From assembly GCA_028554645.1 (NCBI GenBank), contig JAQOOI010000019.1, positions 1,364,001 to 1,428,000 on the forward strand: a stretch of 64,000 nt of DNA. Reading direction: 5' to 3'. Numbering within the stretch: the first letter of the stretch is position 1; each line of letters begins with the position of its first letter. Below are positions 11,871 through 23,051 of the stretch, one piece after another. The notes beneath the pieces are model-generated. The model saw only the letters and a program-made list of their open reading frames with translations, ran no database searches and was not told where the DNA came from. The translations under genes were made by a program, and so were the position numbers. This stretch comes from Omphalotus guepiniiformis (taxonomy: Eukaryota; Basidiomycota; Agaricomycetes; Agaricales; Omphalotaceae).

Positions 11871-14607
11871 ATGATGTCTTCTACCTTATTCACCTCCAAG
11901 TTCATCCTACCTCTCTTAGCGGTTCTAGCCAATGCAGTTTCTGTTTCTGTTGAGGCTGCGCCTGTGATTGGTAGTGAAGAATTTGAAGGAAACGATAACA
12001 ATAACAATAACAATCGACGAGATGATATTTTATTACGAGCACGAGCACACTCAGTAGTGCATGTGTATACTAAACGAGATGACGGTGGAGGTCCTCTTTT
12101 CAAGATATGGGTACGTGCTCTGAATCTGCCCACCTCACCAAAACCAACCAACCTATTCCCTTCCTCCCAGCTCCCAGTCCTCATCATCGTCCTCGTCATA
12201 CTCTCCACAGTCGCAATCTACCGCATGAAAACATCCGGCAGATTATCCTCAATACTCTCTTCTCTAAGCCGCGCAGCAGCAGCAAGCGCAGGAGCTTTAA
12301 ACCCAAGCAGTACAACCGAACTTACCGCAGATCAACTTACAGGCGGGAACTCTACCACTGCGGTTAACCGTACCGCTGATGGTGCCGGTGTTGGTGTTGG
12401 TGGGGCGGCGGGCGGTAATAGGACTAGGAGGACGAGAAGACCTAGGAGGACTCCGTCGCAGATATCTACGACTTCTTTACCTGCGTATATGAAGGAACCA
12501 GGTGAACAGGAGTTGGTTATCATTCGGTACGTTACCCCCGGCCCCTTGTCGTTGGAGTGACTAAATAATAATTGATATCTGGGATGTAGAGGTCCTACGG
12601 ATATGGTCGATGGGACTGTAACAGTCGATATGCCAACACTCGCTGAAGACGTCGAAATATCAGTCCAAGATCATGATCACGATCAAGACGGTCGATATAC
12701 AGAGATACCAGAATCACCCAACGATATGCCGTTATTACACAACGACAACGACGACGGCGATTCGTCTGCGTCAGCGTCGGCGTCTGGTGAGATGGTGGTG
12801 AACGAGTCCTTGGCGAATACGCAAGCAGTAGGTCAAGGGAATCCGGTACGACATAGTGTTGATACGGGAGGCAGTGGAGATAGCAGTTCTCTCGTACTTG
12901 TTGATTCTAATCAACCAGATGTAACCCCCGATCCGAGAGGTCAGACGCCTGCGTATTTTGAAGTTGTGGATTTGAATCAAGATGGGACGCCGATTTTACT
13001 TGGCAACAACAACAACGCCGAGTCTTTAGGTGCTCCCGCTACTGGCACAGGAACAGGTACGAATACCAACGCCAACAACATGGCACCACCACCGAATAGA
13101 AGACCTTTCAGACTTGGAAATCTATTCGGTGGACTCGGTAACTCCAACTCCAACAACAACAACTCTCGTTCACAACAAAATGGTCTTCCACCAGGTTTGC
13201 CTCCTAGCGGTATCACCCACACCCAGACCCAAACCCACGCACGAGGTGATTCAGGCGGTGCACTATCACTAACATCCACAAACTCTCGTCCTTCAACAAC
13301 ACTCCACACAACCACATCCCGTCTAAGCACCACCACCACCACCGGCGCCGCCTCCGCCGCCGCGCACAGACCATCCCAATCAACCTCTTCCCTCCTAAGC
13401 CTCATCCACCCCCTCTCCCGGAAAAAGTCCAACCAGCAACTCCCCACATCCCCCTACCCCCCCTACTCATCCACCAACCTAACTTCCCCCTCCCTAATTT
13501 CCCTCCACTCAATAAGCGCACCACTCCCCCACACGCTAACCCGTACGGAGTTTACGTACCCCAAGGCTGGGCCAACGCCGGAACAGGTTATGTTGATTTC
13601 GAGTAGGGAGAGTTTTGGGAGGTTTGGAGTTCCGTGGGGGGATGAGGCTGTTAGGTGGGCGAAGGTTAGTACGGTTAGTGGGGATTTGGGGGGGCCGCCG
13701 CCGCCGGAGTTTGAGGAGGAGGGTGGGGCGGGTGCGGGGGCGGGGGCGGGGGGAGGTGTGGTAGGGCAGGGGTTGGGGGGAGGACAAGGGGTGGTAGGGG
13801 CAAGGGAGACCTGGATCGAGGTTGAGGACGGAGAGTAGAGTGGTGCTTGGGACGACTGGAGATGAGTCTCGGTCTCGTGTGGATGAGGAAGAAGGTGCAG
13901 GGGATGAAAGTGGTGGTGTAGAAGAAGCTACGACTTCAACGTCTACGTCTACACCTGCGGCTGCGGTACCCTTGGAGGAACACCCCGAGAACGATACGAC
14001 GTTGGGTGTAGATGATACAGTACCGTCTTCTACTGCCCCACCTCAACCTCAACCTCAAGTATCTTCTCAACCACCACACTCCGCTGCACCACCTTCATCC
14101 TTCCGCCCACCACCAGAACCACCCTCCACCGCCTTAGATCTCCCCACCCCCTCCACAAACACCACAAACACCACCAACCCAGGCCCAAACCCACCCGGAT
14201 CCCCACGCACCGAATCACGCGCCTCATCATATAGATCCGTACAGACGTTCGCGACTGCTGCGGAGTCTGTGAATGAGTTTGGTGTTGTTGCCCCTGGGGG
14301 TGGTGTTGGGTCTCTTGGTACCTCTGGGGGTACGGGGGGAACTGGGGGTACGAAGAGTTCTGGGGGTACGGGGACGACAGGTACGAAAGGGACGATGTCG
14401 GAGTCGGAGTATTTTTCAGAGGTTGATAACGGGACTGAGGATGGGTTGACGCAGCCTACGGAGTTGACGACGCCTGCGAATGCGAAGGGGAGGGATATGG
14501 GTAATGGTGTCCCTGTCGGCGTTGGGGCGGGACAGCAGCAACGGTTTGATGTTGAAGGGAGTGAGAAACATACGCATAGGCCTGGGGCTGTTTCTGCTGC
14601 TGCGTGA
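11871..14607 (+). CDS. Single-pass membrane protein with low-complexity cytoplasmic tail
   Basis: The N-terminus (MMSSTLFTSKFILPLLAVLA) is a signal peptide. A short lumenal stretch follows, then one membrane segment, LPVLIIVLVILSTVAIY, after intron 1 (12111-12170, 60 nt). Intron 2 is 12527-12589. The long Ser/Thr/Gly/Pro-rich tail contains a conserved-looking block, TYPKAGPTPEQVMLISSRES (about 13555-13613), then GRFGVPWG. I recall that block from agaric membrane proteins of unknown function. The frame stops at 13836-13838 in a G-rich tract, but an overlapping frame stays open to 14607 with the same composition (SRASSYRSVQTFATAAESV). An unrecognised intron or an indel must join them. Intron 1 is in frame and stop-free, so retention would yield a longer protein. 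Function unknown; plausibly a cell-surface sensor or wall-associated protein. Confidence 0.6.
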
Positions 14608-15400
14608 TGGGCGTTAGTCCCGGAGTGTGGCTTGTGGGGGTCTATGGTGTATGGGTGAGGTAGAGAGGTAGAGGTAGAGGTAGAGGTAGAGGTAGATTTT
14701 TGTTGGGTTGGGTTGGGTGAAGATCTATCTACACGGTATCCTGTTTCAAGATTCTTTGTTTCTTTCTTATTTTCTTTCTTATCTCCTTTCGATCTTTCTT
14801 TCGATCTTTCGATCTTTGTAACAATCATCTGGCTACCCCCTCCCTCCGTCATCCTGCTTGCTCTTTCTTCCCCTCCTTTTTTCTCCTTTTTTCTCCTCCG
14901 TTTTTTTCTGGGTACAGGGATAGGAAATTATCTATTCGCTTGCATACCCTGGTCCCTCATCCACATCGACATCTACATCGTCTACTTACACTGAATTTAC
15001 TTACCATCACCATTATACACTTTTCCTCACTCCTCATTCCCCACTGTCTTCAACTCCCACAATCAATCTACTCAATCTCCAATGACGAATTTAACCGATT
15101 TACATCTTATTTCTTGCAGCCTGCTTCCGATTCCCCTCGCAGTATGTCACGGTATCGAATGTTCAAACGTTCAATGTTCAATGACACCCCGCTCGTCTCC
15201 TTATTACTTGTTATTCGTTATCGATTATCTGCAGAGCTCGTATGTACCGTACATCTGTTAGATAGGTGGATTCTCAATTTAAAGAATACATAGACTATTC
15301 ATTTAACATTCGTGAACAAGTCCAATCTCATGAATACAATAACTTCAAATCTTCCAAGTCTCCCATCCCCCCCCTTCCCTCCCCAAACTTCAACGTTCAC
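14608..15400. other. Convergent intergenic region
   Basis: 3' flanks of the membrane-protein gene and the FMP46-like gene. It includes GGTAGA repeats near 14660-14695 and CTTTC-rich tracts. I see no exon. Confidence 0.6.
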
Positions 15401-16049
15401 CTACGAAAACCACCCCTTTGGCTGATCAACCTCACCCTCTCCAACCTCCCCATCCCTCTTCTTCCTAACTAACTCCAAAATCCCCTTGACACCCTCTACA
15501 TCACCTATACTCGCTTTTCCAGCGGTCCAATCAACGACTATAGGCCATTTGAGCGCGTGGGGGTTTGTTGAGCCGAGGTTTGATACTGAAGCGAGTGTCT
15601 CGTTATGTCCGAGTCCGAGTCCTGAGCCTTGGTCCGAGGAAGAGGAAGAGGATGGATGCGCGGAGAGAAAGACGTTTGCGTTAGGACTAGGACTAGGGGA
15701 TGTGGGGGATGTTGGTGAGGAGACGTAAGATAAAATCGAAGAAAGTTGATCTGGAGTCGGAGGTGATTCTATGACTTCGAGTTTAAAATCTAGTGGTGGG
15801 TTTTTTTGGTTATCTGCTGGGTAAGGACCTGATATCGCTGATCGAAGGAGTTGAAGGGCTTTTTGGGAGGGGGGTGATTTTGGGTGGTGGCTTTAGTACT
15901 TGTGGTTAGTTGGGAAAGAGTTGGGAAAGAGGGAGGGTGAGTTACAATATTGATATTTCTGGCTTTTGTATGGAATGAGTAAGGGTGTATATGTAGGGAT
16001 AAGCGTGGAAAGGTTTACTCACTACTATCCTTTTGAATGCAGAGAACAT
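15401..16049 (-). CDS. fmp46: FMP46-like (DUF1687) putative mitochondrial redox protein
   Basis: Three exons: 16049-16023 (27 nt), a 17-nt microexon at 15962-15946, and 15890-15401. They sum to 534 nt (177 aa). Joined, they read an N-terminal EISIFHHPKSPPSQKALQLL and a C-terminal WPIVVDWTAGKASIGD. These match what I know of the fungal FMP46/DUF1687 family, a thioredoxin-fold group placed in mitochondria. The middle carries a Ser/Pro-rich insert. The typical CxxC is not present in the visible sequence. Introns are 60 and 55 nt. The ATG faces that of the rhodanese-domain gene only 48 bp away. Probable role: mitochondrial redox protein; substrate unknown. Confidence 0.75.
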
Positions 16050-16097
16050 GACTGAGTGAGAGTAAGAGCAAGAGTGAGAGTGAAGTCACACGGTACC

Positions 16098-17181
16098 ATG
16101 GCTCAACTCGAACCACTTCCACCTCGTACCCTCGCCTCAGTACGAGACCAAGTAGCAGAAGAAATCGCAATCCGTACAATCCAAAAATCCAAAACACAAG
16201 ACAGTACGTCCCCTCCTCCTTCCCCATCCCTACCTTCCTCAACCTCCCACCAACCTCACTCCCGCAAGCCCAGCTCTAAAAATCGGCGTAACACTAACAT
16301 TCTCAAAATCCGACGACATCTCATTCATAACATCAATAACATCCTCAATCCAACGTACATGTATCTCCGATTACCTATTCGCAATCGCAACCATCGGCGC
16401 TCCAACTGATACAGATACTAATATCGTAGGATTCTGTAGTTCAGATCCAGAATGTATACAGCGTTGTGTCCTACTCGCAAACGCTAAATTTATCGGTAGA
16501 GTTAGGGATCCTTTACCCTTACCCTTACCACCCGTACCCCAACCAACATCCGAATCACAATCATTCGCAATTCACACCACCAACAACAACTTATGTATAG
16601 TCCCAATCGAAGAACTAGGATATACAACCTACGACGAACACGCTTTATGGGACGTAGTTCGTAAAGCCTCAATGAACCCAGTAGACCCCCTAGACCCCCC
16701 ACCAAATTCCCGTTCCCTCACCCAACTCCTCTCAGACCGCAGAGCAAAACTCGAAAGAGTAACACCCAACCAAGCTCTCACCGAACTCCACGATCCAGAA
16801 CCCCTCCTAAACGCCCCAACCCTCCTAGTCGACATCCGTCCTCACTCCGAACGTCTCGAACACGGCGTGATCCCAGGGTCCCTGATCATCGAGCGAACAT
16901 TCCTCGAAGCCAGTTTCGATCCTAGGAGTTCCAAGAGGTTGGGAATTGCGGATAGGTATGATTTGAGGATTATTATGATAAGTCAGGATGGTGATGCGTC
17001 TAGTCTTGCTGCGTATGAGTTGCATAAACTTGGGTTGTTGAATGTTACGGATGTTATTGGTGGGTTTGAGGCTTGGAGGAAGGAAGGGTTGGCTGTTGAA
17101 GCCCCGAGGCAGATTAAACAAGGTGGTGATGGTGCTGACGGTTCATTGTTGTTGTCTTTTGGAGAGTCGTTGGTTGGGTAG
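16098..17181 (+). CDS. Rhodanese-domain protein lacking the catalytic cysteine
   Basis: Two exons, 16098-16203 and 16274-17181, give 337 aa with a 70-nt intron. The C-terminal part (about residues 205-325) is a rhodanese domain: TLLVDIRPHSERLEHGVIPG, then an active-site region and VIGGFEAWRKEGL. Where active sulfurtransferases have the loop cysteine this protein reads ISQDGDASSLAA, with Ser at about residue 272. It is therefore probably non-catalytic and may bind or regulate. The N-terminal 200 residues (for example GFCSSDPECIQRCVLLANA) form a separate domain I do not recognise. No signal peptide or membrane segment is seen. It is transcribed divergently from the FMP46-like gene, which hints at co-regulation. 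Confidence 0.75.
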
Positions 17182-17980
17182 TAACTAGTACTAATAAACG
17201 GCCAATGTATATATATATATTATATCCAAATTTCAGGGTATTAAAGCGCAGCTACTAACTAAGAAAGATAAAAGCAGAAAAATGAACAATTACAATAATT
17301 ACTCGTACTACGGGTCAAAACTAACAAACTAACAAAACTAATCACCTCTTCGAGATTCTCATAATCATAAATAATGCAAGTCCGATGGCGAGATTAAGTA
17401 ATGAGTAAGTAAGTAAGTAGGTAGGTAAAAGTGAGAAAAAGAGTAAAACGTATAGATAGATAGATGAGCAAGCAAGATAGAGAAACAGAAATGAAAACAT
17501 AAGAAACAAAAACAAAACAAGCAAGGCAAGTAAGGTATTAGTCCCAAAATAGGGTGGGTATAAAATAAAAAAACTAAGAGTGAGAAAAGTAACCGAGCGA
17601 AGGAAGTAGGGTACCGACTGGGAGTCAGACCAGACCAGATATGGAGGGATCGAACAACAGACAGACAGAGATACAACAGCATCAGCATCCCACAACAGCA
17701 AAACCCATCGACTCTTCCGAATCAACTTGAGCGAGATCGTAAAACGATACGAGGTGAGTTGAGTTTTGAGTTGAGTGTCTTGCGTCAAAAAAAGGATAAG
17801 CGAATTCAAATTGATCCTCAACGCCCCGCTGAAACGGCGTACGCCATCCGTTTCGTTTCAAACAACCCTAAAACCCCCTACGAAACGCGCCATCAACATC
17901 AACCCAATTCGCGTTACAGGGTATATAAACACCCAACTCACCTCAAAAAACACCTCAAACACCTCCCCCTCCCCCCCCAC
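17182..17980. other. Convergent intergenic region
   Basis: 3' flanks of the rhodanese and STE12 genes. AT-rich, with GTAA/GTAG tetranucleotide tracts at 17400-17430 and GATA-type tracts at 17450-17465. Open frames here are low-complexity read-through. Confidence 0.6.
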
Positions 17981-18129
17981 TCATATCGTACTAACATGAT
18001 TAGGTTGCTGATGCGGATGCGTCATATAATACCCTCCTCCTCCTCCTCCTTGTTGCATACCAATACCACCACCACCACCACCACCATACCCACCCTGACT
18101 AAACTGAATCGGAGTACTCGCCGCATGCA

Positions 18130-18161
<32 letters not shown>

Positions 18162-21100
18162 ACCCTCTGCTGTTGCTGCTGCTGCTGTACCCTCTGTTGC
18201 TGCTGTTGCGCCTGATGCTGCGAATGACTAGGCAAATCAACAACAAAAGTCCCCGGACTATCAGTTACCATTCCTCCACCCGCACCCGCACCACCACCTC
18301 CACTCCCCACGAAGGACGCAGGTGAATCACTCCTATACAAATCCCCATACCCTTCCGTAGGCGGCGGCGCAACAGACCCAGGTCTAGACAAACTACCACT
18401 ACCACCCATCATCGCTCTCATTTGTTCTTCTGCGCCTCCAGATGACCCAAGCTCAACACTCAAACTAGACGCTCGACTCTCACTCCTCTGCATCCCCATC
18501 CCCATCCCATACGGCCCAAGTGTCCCATGTGTCCCATGTGCGTGCGGTGCATGCGGATGCGAATGAGGATGTAAAGCCAAAAACCCACCCGCAGGACTCG
18601 AATTAACACTCCTCGATAAACTACTCCCACGACTACTAGTCGCATAGGGATGATATTGTCCCGCTCCTCCCACACCCACCTCCACCCACACCCACACCTC
18701 CTCCTCCTCCAGCAACACCATAAAGCCCCAACGCAGACCCCGATCCAACAGACGAACTCAACCCCAATCCCAGACCCAACCCTTCATCAGTCGAACGTCG
18801 ATGAGAATGAACATCAACACCTCTCATCAAACTAGGCGTCATACTTCTATGTCTCCTAACAGGTCCACCACCAGTAGACAAAGGAGCGGACGAATCAACA
18901 CCACTCAACCCCAACCCCAACCCACTTCCATACCCTCCTCCAGACGTCGAAGTCGAAGTCGAGGTCGCGGATGAGGATGTCGCGGAAGAGGATGAAGAAG
19001 TGGTTTGAGGAGGCTCAAGTAACATCCCAGGAGGATACAAACTCCCATGATCAAACGCAAGTTTATGTGAAGGCGCAGACACAGAAACAGTCGGCATAGG
19101 TGATAAACCCATCCCTCCAATCCCCCCCGTCGCAGCACTACTCAAACCCCAAGCATACGCCCCTCGCTGTGGAATCGGTACAGCACCAGCACTAGGATTC
19201 GAATCATACCCTTCATCACCAACACCATAAACACTCGAACTAGAACTCGCACTCGATCTTCCCGATCTCGGCTGCGGATGCGAGGAATGCATAAACGACG
19301 AATGAGGTCGTTGTATCCCACTTCCATTCCCATTCCACGAAGATCGATGTGGACTCGTACTAGGTAACGAAGGAACTGAAATCGTGCTAAACGCAGGTGA
19401 AGGTGTTGCTCGAAGTGCCCATTGAGATTGCGATTGGGCGTCAAGGTGAGTTTGGGATTGTTTATTAGGCTCGTTAGAATTCTGTTGCTGTTGCTGTGCA
19501 TAACCACCATAAAACTGTTGAGGCGGAGGTCCTTGTCTTGAATCATAAGAAGATGAAGACGAAGAATACGTCGATCCAGCTGTACCCGGTCTTTGAAGAT
19601 GTGAATACGGATCTAGATGTTGTTGTTGTTGCTGTTGTCGTTGCTACAAAAAATCCAATCCCAATCAGTTTCAGAGCCAACTAGTACCCGAATGCCCAAA
19701 CTAACCTCGTAAACATCCATATCAACCTCCTGCTGCTGCTGCTGCCTCGATTCCTGCTCCTGAGAATCCCCACTCTCACTCCTAACATGAACCCTAACCA
19801 ACCCCTCCTCATCACCCTGTACATCCCTAACATCACCCATCAACTCGACTTCACAAAGTTCCATAGGTACATCCAATGCACCACCAGAACTTTGCACCGC
19901 CCCTTGAGGATAATACGGCGATGTATAATCACCCTGAACATCCATCCCCATCCCCATACCCCCCATTCCGACCCCGACCCCGACCCCCATCCCCATCCCC
20001 AGTCCCAATCCACTCTCACCACCATACATCCCCAACCCAACACCAATCCCCCCTCCTCCTCCTGTCCTCCTCCCCTCATCACTATCATCACTCCCCCGAC
20101 TCTCACACTCATCCTCACAAACACCCTCATCTTCCTCCGAATTATTAATCCACTCTCCAACACTTCCCCCCGTTCCCCACTCCATCTCCGCCGTGCCTGT
20201 ACTTTGGTCCCCTGCACCTTGTGCTTGTGCTTGTGCTGCACTAGTAACTGCGGAACCGGCGGCACCAGCAGAACGCCTACAAACTCTTAAATGTTGTCCA
20301 AGATTATCACTCCTCGAAAACCTCTTCCCACATCCATCCCTCGGACACACAAAAGGTCTCTCCATCGTATGTGTCCTGAGATGTCTCTTGAGATGTTCCA
20401 TCCTCTTGAACAGTCTTCCGCAAGAGAATAAAGGGCATGCGTAGGCTTTTGTTGATATAGTTGCTGACGCTGACGCGGACGAAGTCGCAGGTGCAGAAGT
20501 AGAGGCAGAGGCAGACGTGGAAGTAGTCGCAGGCGCAGACGAAGGAGGCACAGACTCAGACACCGCACCAGGCGAAGAATCAGAAGTAGGAGGTGAAGGA
20601 GGCACACCAACCCCCATCCCCATCCCCACCATCCCATCCTCACTCCCACTACCCGTACCCGTAGACGAATCTCTCTCTCCCAACCCAAAAACCTCCCCAA
20701 CACCACCTCTCCTTGAATCAACACTCCTCCCTCTACTCCCACCAACACCAACACCCGCGTACCTCCCTTCAACCCAAACAGGTACCATCCCTCCCGGATT
20801 ACCACCAGCAGGCACGCCATTATAACTATGTCTCTTCCACGCCCTCGAATGCGAAGGCGCAGGCGAAGGTTTAAACTCCCCCCTAGCCTGCCTCATAAAC
20901 ATCTCAGCAGCAGATCCACCTTCCATCATCTCTTCTTTTACTCTCGGTTGCTGAGAACCTTGGTTTCCTTGGTGCTGCAGAACGCTAGTGGGGGGATACC
21001 CATACTGTCCTTGTTGTCCTTGACCGAACCCAGGATAAGTCTGATGTCTATGCGCATACATCTGTCCTTGAGATCCAAAAGTCGTAACACCCGCCGGACT

Positions 21101-23051
21101 CGAATTAGGATAAACCAATTCATCAGTCACATATCCCCCTCCCTGCTGCTGTTGGACGTGATGAGGCGGATACCAATGGCCTTGTTGTCCCTGCGCCTGA
21201 TGCGAATACTGCTGCTGCTGCTGCTGATGATGATGATACCTCTCCGAACTATCCACACTCTGACTCTGACTCTGCATCCCAGCTCTATACATATATCTCT
21301 CTCTCCCCCTCTCATCTTCCATCGCCACCGTCCCAGCCCCAGCACCTGTAGCTCCATGCCCAAGCGCACTAGGCCTATTAACTTTCTTCCTCCTCTGTTT
21401 ATACGTAGGCGACCCCTCAAACAACGAAAACATATTAAAAAACGGCGAATTCGAGTTCGAATTCGTTGTCTGTTCTCCCCCTGCCGCCCTTACCGCCCTC
21501 CCCCTCTCAACAGACGAACCATCCTCATCTTCACTCTCATTCATTTCATCCCCTCCCTCTAAATCATTATCCTCTCGATCCGCACGTCCACGCCCACGTC
21601 CACGAGAATTCGCCCTCACTTCCTCCAAACCTCTAACAACCCTCTCCAATTCCCCTTCCCCATCTCTCCCACCAGCAGCTTTAACAAATTGCTCATAAAG
21701 CGATTTCTTAAACGCCCCGTCGTAGACGAATGAAAGAGCTGGTTCGCCTGTTATTTGGGTTGTCGGTTCGAGGCCCATTCTTTGTGAGGAGAATAAGTCG
21801 TTAGTTTATCGCCCAATCAAAAACGATAGACAGAAAGGACCCACTTCTCCCTCTTCAAATCCCTCTCCAACGCATCCAAAAACAACCTATCATGAGGTAC
21901 AGAAAACCAATAGAACACTTTTTGTTTCTTTTGTGTTCTTATACATTGGTATTTGAAGAGGAGATCTAGGAATGGGGACTAGAAAAATAAATAAATATAT
22001 CAATTAGTCAACGCAAATGCAAGGATAAGGATATTTATCTCACCTTTGGCTCCTCAAGACTCGCATCCTGACCAGGTTTCAAGTTCCTAAGGTCACTAAA
22101 AACACCCTCTTCAAACTTTTTCATATTTCGAACTGGTCTTCCAAACGCTTCGAATCTACATCCACACCCAAAGAGTCAGCATAATCACATCACCGGAAAA
22201 CCGCAACACCGCACAACGCACCTAAAAACCAAGGCCCTAACAATATCCGTCCCAGTAATATGATAAAGCCCATTCCAAAGTACACAAGTCACAAATTCTT
22301 GATTCGGTAATAAGAATCTGTTGAGTGCTGGATGGGAGGGTGCGTGTGGGTGGTGATGACTTGCTCCTATACCTCCCATTCCACCTCCCGGTGCTCCTCC
22401 TACACCAAAACCCCCACTAGCACCACCGGCACCACCACCAAACGCAACCGAATTAAGACCCGTAATACCCATATTCAAATACGGATCCGAAGACGTCGGG
22501 TCTCCACCACCACCCGGAGCAGCACCAGCAGAGGAAGTAACACCAGCACCTGTAGAATTATTTGTTACATCCCACCTCGAAGGAGCAGTCGCAAGGAAAA
22601 ACTTGAGTCTATCGAGTACAGATAATTTATCTTGTTCGGATTGAGTTAGGGGGCGTGAGAGACCTCTGGGTAGACCTGGGGTTGGGTCGATTTGTGTAGA
22701 GGTCGAGGTGCTGGGGTCTGCATTAGCAGCGTTGGGTGCGTTGGTGGAGTGTTGGGTGAGTGGGTGCGATGTAGAGGAGGATGCAGAGGTGGAAGTAGAA
22801 GCACCCCAAGACCCCTGCGCAACAGAAACCGGACCTGGACCCGGAACCGGACTTCTCCTCCCACCAGGTCTAGCAGTATACTCTGATGGATCTTGTATCG
22901 TCTGTGAAGGTAACGCCTCCATTTGTAATGCATGAAGCTGCGTGCGTGGGTGCGTCGTAGACTGCGCAGACGCAGACGTAGACGTGGGCATGGAAGTAGA
23001 ACCAGAAGTAGAATGCGAAGTAGGTATGATCGTCGTCATCATCGTTGACAT
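17981..23051 (-). CDS. ste12: STE12 transcription factor (STE homeodomain plus two C2H2 fingers)
   Basis: The start at 23051 precedes a Ser/Thr-rich leader. The STE domain follows across four exons: [15 protein letters not shown], a Gly-rich insert, [35 protein letters not shown] (about 22130), and [20 protein letters not shown] (about 21900). The big exon at 21778-19640 holds two C2H2 fingers near 20440-20280 ([20 protein letters not shown] and [19 protein letters not shown]). Homeodomain plus C2H2 is the basidiomycete Ste12 architecture. The factor acts in the nucleus downstream of the mating/filamentation MAPK cascade. A Q-, S- and G-rich tail follows. Near 18690-18740 the frame changes: one frame ends SGTISSLCD, while an overlapping frame stays open to the TGA at 17981 through poly-Q. 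An unusual 55-nt intron or an indel would reconcile them. Confidence 0.9.
18130..18210 (-). repeat. CAG/CTG trinucleotide tract (poly-Gln) in STE12 tail
   Basis: Three imperfect blocks of CTG (CAG on the coding strand) encode Gln runs separated by Arg-Val. This is a likely hypervariable coding microsatellite. Confidence 0.85.

Noticed and set aside
20828..21562. 244-codon plus-strand frame opposite STE12
   Set aside because: Low-complexity shadow of the STE12 coding strand; Arg/Leu/Ser-rich with no motif.
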